64,000 nucleotides of DNA from Paractinoplanes deccanensis (lineage in GTDB: Bacteria; Actinomycetota; Actinomycetes; Mycobacteriales; Micromonosporaceae), in contig NZ_BOMI01000134.1 in assembly GCF_016862115.1 (NCBI RefSeq), forward strand, positions 43,616 through 107,615, read 5' to 3'. The notes under the pieces were generated by a model, which saw nothing but the letters and a program-made list of their open reading frames with translations, did not search any database and was not told where the DNA came from. Positions 6,704 to 15,768 of the stretch are shown here, one piece after another. Each line of letters opens with the position of its first letter. Position 1 is the first letter of the stretch. The position numbers were made by a program, and so were the translations under genes.

Positions 6704-9592
6704 ATGACCGACGGCTTCGTGCTCGGTGTCGATCTCGGCACGTCGCACACGGTGGCGATGCTCCGCCGGCCCGACGGGCGCACCCGCCCGCTGCTCTTCG
6801 ACGGCCGCCCGCTGCTGCCCTCGGCGGTGTTCCTCGACCCCACCGGCCGCCTCCACGTCGGCGCCGACGCCCTGCGCCTCGGCCACGCCGACCCCGGCCG
6901 CCTGGAGCCCCACCCCAAACGCCACGTGGACGACGACACGGTCATGCTCGGCGACGGCGCGACAGTGCCCGTGGACGGCCTCTTCGCCGCGCTGCTCGGC
7001 GCCGTGGCCCGCGAGGCCGTCGCCACCGCCGGCTTCCTGCCGCCCGCCGTGGTCACCCACCCGGCGTCGTGGGGCGCCCAGCGCCGCGCCGTGCTCACCC
7101 AGGCCCTCGCCCGAGCCGGCTGGCCCGCCGAGACCGCCCTGGTCCCCGAGCCCGTGGCCGCCGCCCGCTACTTCGCCGAGGTCCTGCGCCGCCCCTTGCC
7201 CGAGGGCGCTTCGCTGGCCGTCTTCGACTTCGGCGCCGGCACCCTCGACACGGCCGTGGTCCGCCGCGACGCCGACGGCTTCTCGGTCACCGCGTCGGGC
7301 GGCGCCGACGACCTGGGCGGCCTCGACATCGACGCGGCCCTCGTCGACCACCTCGGCAAGTCGCTGAGCGCCGCCGAGCCCACCGCCTGGCAGGCCCTCA
7401 CCGAGCCGGCGACCCTCGCCCAGTGGCGCGCCCGCCGCCAGTTCTGGGAGGACGTGCGCGGCGCAAAGGAGATGCTGTCCCGCGGCTCCTTCGCCCCCGT
7501 CCCGATCCCCGGCGTCGAGCACGCCGTCCACCTGACCCGCGACGAGCTCGAGGCCGCCGCCGACCCCCTGGTGCGCCGCGCCGTCACCGAGGCCGCCACA
7601 GTGATCGCCGCCGCCGGACTGGCCCCCGCCGACCTCGCCGGCCTGTTCCTGGTGGGCGGCTCCTCCCGCGTGCCGCTCGTCGCCCGCCTGCTGCACAGCG
7701 AGCTCGGCATCGCCCCCACCGTCCTGGAACAGCCCGAGCTCCCGGTCGCCGAGGGCGCCACCCTCGCGGGCGCCCTCCGCTACGCCCCGGGCGTGGCCAC
7801 GGCGGCCACCCCGGCCCCCACCCCGCCGACCGTCCCCGCCGTTCCGCCTCCCATCACCGACACCCAGGCCGCCGGCACACCCGTCGATCCGGTCTCCCCC
7901 GCCCACACCGGCGCGCCCTCCCACCCCAGCGCGCCCTCCCACCCCGGCGCGCCCTCCCACCCCAGCGCGCCCTCCCACCCCAGCGCGCCCTCCCACCGCG
8001 ACGCAGCGGCCGCCTCGCATGCCGCCGTTTCCGGGCCGCCTTCCTCACCGCCCCCTCTCCCTTCCCCTTCCGTTCCGGACAAAAAGGGCGAAGCGGAATA
8101 TCCCGAGCCCGTCGACCCGTGGGCCACGGCCGAGGCCGCCGCGATCGCCGCAGGTCACGTGTCCGCTCCGCCCGAGCCCTCGCCGGCAGCGCCCTGGCAG
8201 CCACCCGCGCCGCCACCCAGCGACCCCGCCGCCCAGCCCCGCCGTGGCCGCCGCCGCGCCTGGATCATCGCCGGCGCGGCCGGCCTGGCCGTCACGCTCG
8301 CCGCCGGCACCGCCCTGGCCTGGACCCTCTGGCCGCGCTACCCGGCCCTCGACTACCAGCCTCTCAGCGACCCGCGGCACATCCCGGCCGCCGTGCCGAT
8401 CGGCTCCGCCTGGTCCGACGCGGCCGTGCTCGGCGACCGCGTCTACTTCGCCTCCACCGACTACGACACCGGCGACCTCGGCGTCGTCGCGGTCGACGGC
8501 GACGACAAGACCCCGGCCTGGAGCCACAAGGAGACCGGCGTCGCCGACCGCTGGCGCCAGATGACCGCCCTCCCCGACGGCGTGGCCCTCTTCAGCGACA
8601 CCGACACCGACAACGGCACCCGCGAACTGCTGATCCTCGACGCCGGCAAGGGCGGCAAGCGCTGGCAGCGCACCCTGGGCCGCGACGACCTCGTCTTCTT
8701 CGCCGGCGGCCACGCGATCGTCACCGACCGGCAGGACCGCCGCCTCATCGGCGTCCGGCTCAGCGACGGCAAAGAACAGTGGACCCTGCCCGACCCCGGC
8801 GAATCCACCCTGGCGACCGCCGTCCACACCGTCACCACCCCCGCCGACCTCGACGGCCCCGCCACCCTCACCGGCCGCCCCGTCGACGCCGACCTCGGCG
8901 ACGACCCCCGCCTCGTGCAGGTCACCCCCGACCGTTCCGTCCGGGTCATCGACGCGGCCACCGGCGAGGTCACCGCCGAACGGCAGAGCGTCGCCGACAC
9001 CGACGACGAGCTCATCGCCCACCACGGCCGGCTGATCGTCCGCGAAGGCCAGGACGCCGACCGCATCGTCACCTACCAGCTCGACAAGCTCGGCGAGCCC
9101 GACGTCACCTACACGGCCCGCACCGCCACCGCCAAGCTGAGCGGCCTCACCCCGTGCGGCGACGACCGGGTCTGCGCCATCGAATCCACCGGGTACGGCG
9201 ACGAGAACGCCGTCGTGGTCGCCCTCGACGTGGCACAAGGCCGAAAGCTGTGGGAGCGCCCGGTGCCCAAGGCCGACACCCTCGTCCCCGTCGGCGAGGC
9301 CGTCCTCGCCCGCTCCACCGCCCCGCAGACCACGCTCATCGACGCGTCCGGCAAGCAGATCTGGACAGCCAAGGCCGACGCCGTACGCCTCGACGCCGCC
9401 AACATCCTCGAATTCAGCAAGCCCCTCGTCGGCTACGTCGACGACCCCGCCCTCGCCGGCCGCCACCTCGGCGACGACCCCGTCCAGCTCGGCCCCCTCC
9501 AAGGCGCCCGCACCAGCACCTGCGCCTGGAACACGTCCCTGCTGGCCTGCGTGGCCGACGAAGACTTCCTGATCACCCGATACGCCAAGTAA
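6704..9592 (+). CDS. Hsp70-type ATPase fused to a membrane helix and PQQ-like beta-propeller
   Basis: A three-part protein of 962 residues. Residues 1-365 are an Hsp70/actin-fold ATPase: VLGVDLGTSHT phosphate-1 loop, VFDFGAGTLDTAVV phosphate-2 loop and LFLVGGSSRVPL adenosine loop; the substrate-binding domain of DnaK is absent. Residues 370-515 are a Pro/Ala-rich linker with five APSHPS hexapeptides. Residues 519-543 form one membrane helix (AWIIAGAAGLAVTLAAG) after an arginine cluster, so the ATPase is inside the cell. Residues 565-962 are a predicted extracellular PQQ-like propeller with repeating G-x-x-x-W blades. This suggests a sensor or envelope-associated chaperone. An ATG three codons upstream is an alternative start. 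Confidence 0.88.
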   Translation: MTDGFVLGVDLGTSHTVAMLRRPDGRTRPLLFDGRPLLPSAVFLDPTGRLHVGADALRLGHADPGRLEPHPKRHVDDDTVMLGDGATVPVDGLFAALLGAVAREAVATAGFLPPAVVTHPASWGAQRRAVLTQALARAGWPAETALVPEPVAAARYFAEVLRRPLPEGASLAVFDFGAGTLDTAVVRRDADGFSVTASGGADDLGGLDIDAALVDHLGKSLSAAEPTAWQALTEPATLAQWRARRQFWEDVRGAKEMLSRGSFAPVPIPGVEHAVHLTRDELEAAADPLVRRAVTEAATVIAAAGLAPADLAGLFLVGGSSRVPLVARLLHSELGIAPTVLEQPELPVAEGATLAGALRYAPGVATAATPAPTPPTVPAVPPPITDTQAAGTPVDPVSPAHTGAPSHPSAPSHPGAPSHPSAPSHPSAPSHRDAAAASHAAVSGPPSSPPPLPSPSVPDKKGEAEYPEPVDPWATAEAAAIAAGHVSAPPEPSPAAPWQPPAPPPSDPAAQPRRGRRRAWIIAGAAGLAVTLAAGTALAWTLWPRYPALDYQPLSDPRHIPAAVPIGSAWSDAAVLGDRVYFASTDYDTGDLGVVAVDGDDKTPAWSHKETGVADRWRQMTALPDGVALFSDTDTDNGTRELLILDAGKGGKRWQRTLGRDDLVFFAGGHAIVTDRQDRRLIGVRLSDGKEQWTLPDPGESTLATAVHTVTTPADLDGPATLTGRPVDADLGDDPRLVQVTPDRSVRVIDAATGEVTAERQSVADTDDELIAHHGRLIVREGQDADRIVTYQLDKLGEPDVTYTARTATAKLSGLTPCGDDRVCAIESTGYGDENAVVVALDVAQGRKLWERPVPKADTLVPVGEAVLARSTAPQTTLIDASGKQIWTAKADAVRLDAANILEFSKPLVGYVDDPALAGRHLGDDPVQLGPLQGARTSTCAWNTSLLACVADEDFLITRYAK
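7913..8002 (+). repeat. 18-bp coding tandem repeat, five copies
   Basis: Five back-to-back copies of gcgccctcccaccccagc encode APSHP(S/G) hexapeptides in the linker of the Hsp70-propeller protein. The period is a multiple of three, so copy number can change without breaking the frame and would alter only the reach of the linker. Confidence 0.9.
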
Positions 9593-9593
9593 A

Positions 9594-9625
9594 AAGCGGC
9601 CCCCCGGAGATCCGGGAGGCCGCTT
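9594..9625. terminator. Bidirectional intrinsic terminator
   Basis: Strong two-part hairpin: aagcggcc pairs with ggccgctt, and inside it cccgga pairs with tccggg around a two-base loop. It follows the Hsp70-propeller stop by one base and faces the end of the convergent msiK gene. Confidence 0.85.
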
Positions 9626-9641
9626 CTATCAGTCAGTTACA

Positions 9642-10727
<1,086 letters not shown>

Positions 10728-10742
10728 GGTGAACCGACTTCC

Positions 10743-10782
10743 TTTCCACCGGCAGGAACGTGCCGGACGATCCGAGTGGAAA
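10743..10782 (-). promoter_or_regulatory. Structured 5' leader of msiK (msiK RNA motif candidate)
   Basis: Read on the minus strand, tttccac pairs with gtggaaa (outer stem) and ccggca pairs with tgccgg (inner stem), with a nine-base bulge on one side only. The outer stem ends next to the ribosome site. A bulged hairpin upstream of msiK genes is a known conserved actinobacterial RNA motif; I recognise position and shape but cannot run the covariance model. Confidence 0.55.
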
Positions 10783-10861
10783 CAGCCCCGTAAACGTAAA
10801 GCTTTTTACACGTCATGCCAAGAGTGGCCGTTAAGCCCCCAGCAGATATGCTCACACCCAC

Positions 10862-10935
10862 GCCCCTGTAGCTCAGCTGGCCAGAGCACCCGTCTTGTAA
10901 ACGGGAGGTCGTCGGTTCGATCCCGACCGGGGGCT
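10862..10935 (+). tRNA. tRNA-Thr (anticodon TGT)
   Basis: Complete cloverleaf: acceptor gcccctg/cgggggc (one U-G pair), D arm gctc...gagc, anticodon stem cccgt/acggg with loop cttgtaa (anticodon TGT, threonine ACA codons), variable loop aggtc and T arm gtcgg-ttcgatc-ccgac. The CCA end is not encoded. A TATGCT box 10 bases upstream is a possible -10 element. Confidence 0.95.
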
Positions 10936-10993
10936 CGGGTGGGGGTGGAGTGTGTTTGCGGAAAGCGCAAACCATCCCGCCTCGCGTATCTAC

Positions 10994-11012
10994 CTGGGGG
11001 CCGAGCCCCCAG
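10994..11012 (+). terminator. Hairpin downstream of tRNA-Thr
   Basis: ctgggggc-cga-gcccccag is a perfect 8-bp stem with a three-base loop, 58 bases after the tRNA; it is the first strong hairpin on that transcript and may end it. A sister hairpin (ctggggc-aga-gccccag) closes the same gene-free stretch at 11991-12007. Confidence 0.5.
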
Positions 11013-11226
11013 ACCCCCACGGTGCGGTGGTTGCGCTTGCGGGGGCGGTTGCGGCTGCGGTTGTGGGCGGGGGTCTGCCGCGCTGCGCGCGGATCGTCGT
11101 CACTGGGGCACGGCGAGGTGGTGCGCTTGGCCTGGGCCATTCGGCCGGACTGAGCCGGCGTGGTCGGCCGGTCAATCAGTAAGTCCGAGGCGGGATGCTC
11201 GGCCCGGGGCCATTCATTCGGCCGGG

Positions 11227-11530
11227 GCCAGCGCGCTCGGCCGAGCCATCCGCCCAGCCAGGCAACCAGTCCAAGGCCAGCGCGCCTGCGCCGGGCCAGC
11301 AAGCCCAGCCAGCACGCGCGGCTCGGGGCAGCCGGCCAGTCCGAGGCCGGCGCGCCTGCGCCAGATCAGCAAGCCAGCCAGCACGCCCGGGTCGGGGCAG
11401 CCGGCCAGTCCGAGGCCAGCGCGCCTGCGCCAGATCGGCAAGCCAGCCAGCACGCCCGGCTCGGGGCAGCTGGCCAGTGCATGGCCGGCGCGCCCGGGTC
11501 GGGGCAGGCGACCAGCGCGGGCAGGCAAAC
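11227..11530. repeat. Imperfect ~69-bp direct repeats
   Basis: At least three copies begin with gcgcctgcgcc at 11281, 11351 and 11420 (spacing 70 and 69 bp). They share gccagccagcacgcccgg and ggggcagccggccagtccg, with degraded partial copies on both sides. No reading frame is preserved across the copies. Confidence 0.8.
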
Positions 11531-11810
11531 TCGGCCTCGGCCATCCACAGTTAAGGTCGGGCACGCTCGCCCAAGCCACCCACCGAGCCCCAACGGCGCG
11601 GACAGGCCACCCAGCCAGGCGCCAGACCAGCGCACCCGGGCGGGCCGTCAGCGCAAGCGGCGCACTCGGCCCGACACCCCACAAACCCAGGCCGAAATGC
11701 CCCAGCCCTACCAGCGCGAGCCGGAAGCGGACCGTCCTGGGCGGCCAAGGTCTGCCCCGCGTCGCATGTCGGAAATATCCCCGGTGCCGTCAAACGGGTT
11801 TTCATCGCCC

Positions 11811-11952
11811 GGCTTGGCTTGGGGGATCCCGTTGCGACGACGGGTGTGGTCCATCACGAGGGGGTGGGGTGCGCAACCGGGGTGTGGTTGCGCACCCCAC
11901 CCCCTCGTGATCCCCTCGCACGGCGCCGCAACGGGATCCCCCAAGCCAAGCC
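11811..11952. repeat. Nested double palindrome (two 26-bp perfect inverted repeats)
   Basis: Outer arms 11811-11836 and 11927-11952 are perfectly complementary over 26 bp. Inside them, 11853-11878 and 11886-11911 form a second perfect 26-bp inverted repeat with a seven-base loop. The two stems are separated by unpaired arms of 16 and 15 bases. As DNA this could form a cruciform; as RNA, one long two-stage hairpin of 142 bases. Confidence 0.9.
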
Positions 11953-12041
11953 CCAAGCCTCATCCGGATCCCAGCAGCGATGACCGGGGTCTGGGGCAGA
12001 GCCCCAGGGTCTTACACCGAACAAACTTCGTTGATCACCAC

Positions 12042-13154
12042 ATGAAGATCAAGTTGTACGCAGTGGTGACCGCCCTGGTCCTGGTCCCCACCCCCGCGGC
12101 GGCGGCCGAAAGCACAGACTGGCCCCAACCCGGCTACGGCCCCGGCAACACCCACTACAACCCCGCCGAGAGCCGCCTCAACGCCGCCACCATCGCCCGG
12201 GTCGAACAGCGCTGGACGCTCCCCACCCGGACCTCGAACTGCGACGTCGGCGCCCAGCCCGTCGTCAAAGGCAAGAGCCTGTACAGCAACGATCCCGGCG
12301 GCATCGGCGCCTACGACACCGCCACCGGCAAGCGGAGATGGCACGTGGCCCTGCCCCGGACGACCGTCAGGAGCCTCGCCCTGGCCGACGGCAAGCTGCT
12401 CATGCTGTCGTCGGAGTGCCGCGTCCCGGCGAAGTTCGAGAGCCACCTGTCGGCCTTCGATCCCGCGACCGGCAGCAGGCTCTGGGCGACCGGGCTGGAG
12501 AAGTTCAGCTACGACATGCGTGTCGATCGGGGCACCGTCGTGCTCGACAGCAACCGGGACGGCCTCGCCTCGACGATCGCCTACGCGGTGGTGGACGGGA
12601 AGTTCCGCTGGCTGCGGCGAGGTGACCGGGGCGACGGTCTCGTGTCCGCCGGTGGGCGCCTACTGCTGCGCAGGGCGGGCGGTGGGGCGGTCGCGGTGGC
12701 GGTGACCAGCGGCAAGACCCTCTGGCAGACCACCGGCAACTGGTACGCGGTGGGCGCCGACCCGGCCGGCACGCGGTTCTACGTCGCCGGCGGGCCGGGG
12801 CTCAGCGCCGTCGAGGCGGCCACCGGGAAGGTGGTCTGGTCGACCCGGATCCAGGCCGGTGACGTCACCGCGGACAACAACCACGTGTTCTTCAGCCGGC
12901 ACCGCAGCGCCACCGCTCTCGACGCCGGGACCGGCCGGAAGCTCTACTCCGTGCACACCGCGGCGGCCGCGGGCCGTTGCGTGCGTGCCGGTGGCCTGCT
13001 CTACACGCCGACGAGCGCGGGGCTGTCGGTGGCGAGCGCCGCCACGGGCGTACCGCTGAAGGTGAAGCTGAGCGCCGACCAGGACCACCCGCCCGTTGTC
13101 GCGGGCGGGTGGCTCTATGTCACTCGGGGTGGGGTGCTGCGCGCCTACTACTGA
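12042..13154 (+). CDS. Secreted PQQ-like beta-propeller protein
   Basis: A 370-residue exported protein. A classical signal peptide (MKIKLYAVVTALVLVPTPAAAAE) is followed by repeated propeller blades of the type AYDTATGKRRWHVALP, AFDPATGSRLWATG and ALDAGTGRKLYSV, as in PQQ-dependent dehydrogenases and BamB. Catalytic residues of the dehydrogenases are not evident, so it is more likely a binding or scaffold protein at the cell surface. The ATG has no ribosome site close upstream. The same frame stays open far upstream but crosses the repeat region and has no coding character there. The last 7 bp overlap the convergent rlmB gene. Confidence 0.82.
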   Translation: MKIKLYAVVTALVLVPTPAAAAESTDWPQPGYGPGNTHYNPAESRLNAATIARVEQRWTLPTRTSNCDVGAQPVVKGKSLYSNDPGGIGAYDTATGKRRWHVALPRTTVRSLALADGKLLMLSSECRVPAKFESHLSAFDPATGSRLWATGLEKFSYDMRVDRGTVVLDSNRDGLASTIAYAVVDGKFRWLRRGDRGDGLVSAGGRLLLRRAGGGAVAVAVTSGKTLWQTTGNWYAVGADPAGTRFYVAGGPGLSAVEAATGKVVWSTRIQAGDVTADNNHVFFSRHRSATALDAGTGRKLYSVHTAAAAGRCVRAGGLLYTPTSAGLSVASAATGVPLKVKLSADQDHPPVVAGGWLYVTRGGVLRAYY

Positions 13155-14269
13155 CCGTAGGTGCGGCGGCGGGTCACCTCGGCGAGGGTCACCGCGGCGG
13201 CGACGCTGGCGTTCAGCGACTCGACGTCGGTGGCCATCGGGATGCTCACGCGCAGGTCGCAGGTTTCGCCGACGAGGCGGGACAGGCCGCGGCCCTCGGA
13301 GCCGACGACCACGAGCAGCGGGCCCACGGCGGCCTCGAGCTGGTAGAGGTCGGTCTCGCCGTCGGCGTCGAGGCCGATCGCGGTGAAGCCGGCCTTTTGC
13401 GCGGCCTTGACGGCGCGGGTCAGGTTGACGACCTGGGAGACCGGCACGCGGGCGGCCGCGCCGGCACTGGTGCGCCAGGCGGTCGCGGTGATGCCGGCGG
13501 CGCGGCGCTCGGTCATGAAGACGCCGTGACCGCCGAAGGCCGCCACCGAGCGGATGACCGCGCCCACGTTGCGCGGGTCGGTCACGCCGTCGAGCGCGAC
13601 GAGCAGCGGGGCGGGCTGTTCGAGGGCGGCGGCGACCAGGTCGTCGAAGTCCTCGTAGGCGAACGGCGGGACCTGGAGGCCGATGCCCTGGTGGAGGACG
13701 CCGCCGGTCATCCGGTCGAGCTCGTTGCGGCCGATCTCGAGGATCGGGATGCCACGGTCGCCGGCCGTACGGACGATCTCGGCGACCCGGTCGTCGATGT
13801 CGATGCCCTGCGCCACGTAGAGCGCGGTGGCCGGCACCGCGGCGCGCAGCGCCTCGACCACCGGGTTGCGGCCGAGCAGCAGCTCGGGACCTTCCTTGGT
13901 GGGGTTGGAGCGCCGGCCGGGCGCGACCCGCGGGCCGCCGCGCGTGGCGAACTTGCCGCGCGGCTGCGGGCCCCGGGCCGGGACGCCACGGCCGCCGCCG
14001 CGACCCCAGGTGGTGTCCTTGCTGCCGGGGACGCCGACCTTGGGCGCGCGGCCCTCGGCGGCCGCCGCGCGGCGCTCCTTGTCCTGCTTGCGGGCCGTCT
14101 TCTCGGGCAGCTTCTCGGTGCCCGAGTAGCCCTTGTGCCAGGGGCGCTCGTCGGCGGGCAGGGTGCGGCCCTTGCCCTTGAGGCCGGAGCGGTTCTTGCC
14201 GCCCGACCCGGCCGGCGCGCCCTTCTTGGCGACCGTGCGCTTGCTCGCGTTTCGTGAATTGCCCGGCAT
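13148..14269 (-). CDS. rlmB: 23S rRNA (guanosine-2'-O-)-methyltransferase, TrmH/SpoU family
   Basis: A 373-residue SPOUT-class RNA 2'-O-methyltransferase. Residues 1-125 are a basic, low-complexity extension (KKGAPAGSGGKNRSGLKGKG) typical of actinobacterial RlmB. An L30e-like substrate domain starts at LLGRNPVVEALRA. The SpoU catalytic domain shows LDGVTDPRNVGAVIRSV (motif 1), VVGSEGRGLSRLV (motif 2) and IPMATDVESLNASVAAAV (motif 3), which together form the knotted SAM site. The expected product is Gm2251 in 23S rRNA. Its start shares one base with the stop of cysS (TGATG), so the pair is translationally coupled, as in other actinobacteria. Confidence 0.93.
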   Translation of the reverse strand: MPGNSRNASKRTVAKKGAPAGSGGKNRSGLKGKGRTLPADERPWHKGYSGTEKLPEKTARKQDKERRAAAAEGRAPKVGVPGSKDTTWGRGGGRGVPARGPQPRGKFATRGGPRVAPGRRSNPTKEGPELLLGRNPVVEALRAAVPATALYVAQGIDIDDRVAEIVRTAGDRGIPILEIGRNELDRMTGGVLHQGIGLQVPPFAYEDFDDLVAAALEQPAPLLVALDGVTDPRNVGAVIRSVAAFGGHGVFMTERRAAGITATAWRTSAGAAARVPVSQVVNLTRAVKAAQKAGFTAIGLDADGETDLYQLEAAVGPLLVVVGSEGRGLSRLVGETCDLRVSIPMATDVESLNASVAAAVTLAEVTRRRTYGQ

Positions 14270-15681
14270 CAGTGCTCTCCTACCGTCCATCGCGGCCCGG
14301 CCGGAGTGTCCTCCACCTGAATTCCCGCGTTCTTGAGCTGGTCGCGCACCGAGTCGGCGGCGGCCCAGTCCTTCCTTGCCCGGGCCTGCGCGCGCTGCTC
14401 GAGCGCGAGCTTGACCAGCGCGTCGACGACCGGCTTGAGGTCGCTCTGTGCGGAGCCACCGGTCCAGATCTCGTCGAGCGGGTCGAGGCCCAGGACACCC
14501 AGCATCGCGCGGACGGCGGTGAGCGCCCCGCGGATGCCGGCCTCGTCGTTGGCCGCGAGGGCCGTGTTGCCCTCGCGGATGGTGTCGTGCACGATCGCCA
14601 GCGCCGCCGACGTGTTGAGGTCGTCGTTCATGGCGGCGGCGAAGGCCGGCGGCACGTCCTTGGGACGGCCGGGCCCGACGATCTCGGCGGCCCGCTGCAC
14701 GAAGCCCTCGATGCGGCGGTAGGCCGTCGCGGCCTCGCGCAGCGCGTCGTCGGAGTAGTCGATGCGCGAGCGGTAGTGCGGCGTGGCGAGGTAGTAGCGC
14801 ACCTCGACGTCGCGGATGCCCATCGCGCGCACCGAGTCGAGGTCGATCACGTTGCCCAGCGACTTGCTCATCTTGGCCTCGCCGAGGTTGAGCAGCGCGT
14901 GGTGCACCCAGTGGCGCGCGAACGGCAGGCCGGCCGAGCGGGACTGGGCGATCTCGTTCTCGTGGTGGGGGAACGTCAGGTCGACGCCGCCGCCGTGGAT
15001 GTCGAACTCGTCGCCCAGGTAGCGCCGGGCCATGGCCGAGCACTCGATGTGCCAGCCGGGGCGGCCGTGACCCCACGGCGACGGCCACGAGGCGTCGGCG
15101 GGCTCGTCGGCCTTGGCGCCCTTCCAGAGGGCGAAGTCGCGGTAGTCGCGCTTGTCGGGCTCGCCGCCGTCGGACGGCGGGCGCATGTCGTCGGGGTTTT
15201 GGCCGGAGAGGGCGCCGTAGCCGGCGTAGGAGGGCACGTCGAAGTAGACGTCGCCGTTGCCGCCGGCCGCCGGGTAGGCGTGGCCGCGCTCGATCAGCGT
15301 GGTGATGAGCTCGTGCATCTCGGGGATGTGCGCGGTGGCCAGCGGCTCGTAGGTCGGCGGGAGCACGTTGAGGTCGCGGTAGTTCGCGTCGAGCACCTGC
15401 TTGTTGGCGAACGCGATCGACCAGAACGGCCGGCCCTGCGCCACCGCCTTGTCGAGGATCTTGTCGTCGACGTCGGTGACGTTGCGGATGAAGGTGACCT
15501 CGTAGTTGGTGTGCAGGAGCCAGCGGCGCAGCACGTCGTAGTTGACGGCGGAACGGAGATGGCCGATGTGGGGCACCGACTGCACGGTGAGACCGCACAG
15601 GTAGATACCGACCTGACCGGGCGTCTTCGGGACGAAGTCCCGGACGGATCGGGTCGCGGTGTCATACAAGCGCAAACTCAC
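14269..15681 (-). CDS. cysS: Cysteine--tRNA ligase
   Basis: A 470-residue class I aminoacyl-tRNA synthetase that charges tRNA-Cys. HIGH is in SVPHIGHLRSAV (about 38-41) and KMSKS is at about 270-274. The catalytic zinc ligands are Cys29 (YLCGLTV), Cys214 (HIECSAM) and the His/Glu of FPHHENEIAQ. The C-terminal DALR-like helical region ends with RKDWAAADSVRDQL. Length and order match the family. Two DnaA-box-like sequences lie 75-137 bp upstream of the ATG. In M. tuberculosis ispF lies directly upstream of this gene; here ispF is 27 kb away. Confidence 0.96.
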   Translation of the reverse strand: MSLRLYDTATRSVRDFVPKTPGQVGIYLCGLTVQSVPHIGHLRSAVNYDVLRRWLLHTNYEVTFIRNVTDVDDKILDKAVAQGRPFWSIAFANKQVLDANYRDLNVLPPTYEPLATAHIPEMHELITTLIERGHAYPAAGGNGDVYFDVPSYAGYGALSGQNPDDMRPPSDGGEPDKRDYRDFALWKGAKADEPADASWPSPWGHGRPGWHIECSAMARRYLGDEFDIHGGGVDLTFPHHENEIAQSRSAGLPFARHWVHHALLNLGEAKMSKSLGNVIDLDSVRAMGIRDVEVRYYLATPHYRSRIDYSDDALREAATAYRRIEGFVQRAAEIVGPGRPKDVPPAFAAAMNDDLNTSAALAIVHDTIREGNTALAANDEAGIRGALTAVRAMLGVLGLDPLDEIWTGGSAQSDLKPVVDALVKLALEQRAQARARKDWAAADSVRDQLKNAGIQVEDTPAGPRWTVGEH

Positions 15682-15744
15682 CTGACAAGGGTACCGGCCC
15701 TGCCAAGCGGATACCCGCCCCGCCCGAGGGACCGAGCAGGGCGG

Positions 15745-15764
15745 ATATCCACACGTTATCCACA
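15745..15764 (+). promoter_or_regulatory. Paired DnaA-box-like motifs upstream of cysS
   Basis: atatccaca (15745-15753) and ttatccaca (15756-15764) lie in the same orientation, 11 bases apart, in the 87-bp gap between fumC and cysS. The second is a perfect match to the bacterial DnaA box TTATCCACA; the first differs at the first base. Confidence 0.6.
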
Positions 15765-15768
15765 GGGC

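Larger units (their letters stand above)
10936..12041. other. 1.1-kb gene-free region rich in repeats
   Basis: Several long open frames exist on both strands, but none shows a domain, a ribosome site or sensible composition; they are by-products of very high GC. One minus-strand frame across the tRNA contains GIEPTTSRLQDGCSGQLSYRG, a well-known false protein made by reading a tRNA backwards. The stretch holds ~69-bp direct repeats, a nested 142-bp palindrome and two GC-rich hairpins at its ends. Confidence 0.7.

Noticed and set aside
6221..8020. 599-codon minus-strand frame
   Set aside because: Only its last 142 codons are the GNAT gene; the rest is antisense to the Hsp70-propeller gene.
11160..12041. 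Long upstream extension of the 12.0-kb propeller gene
   Set aside because: Crosses the direct repeats and the palindrome, has no domain, and a clear signal peptide begins at 12042.
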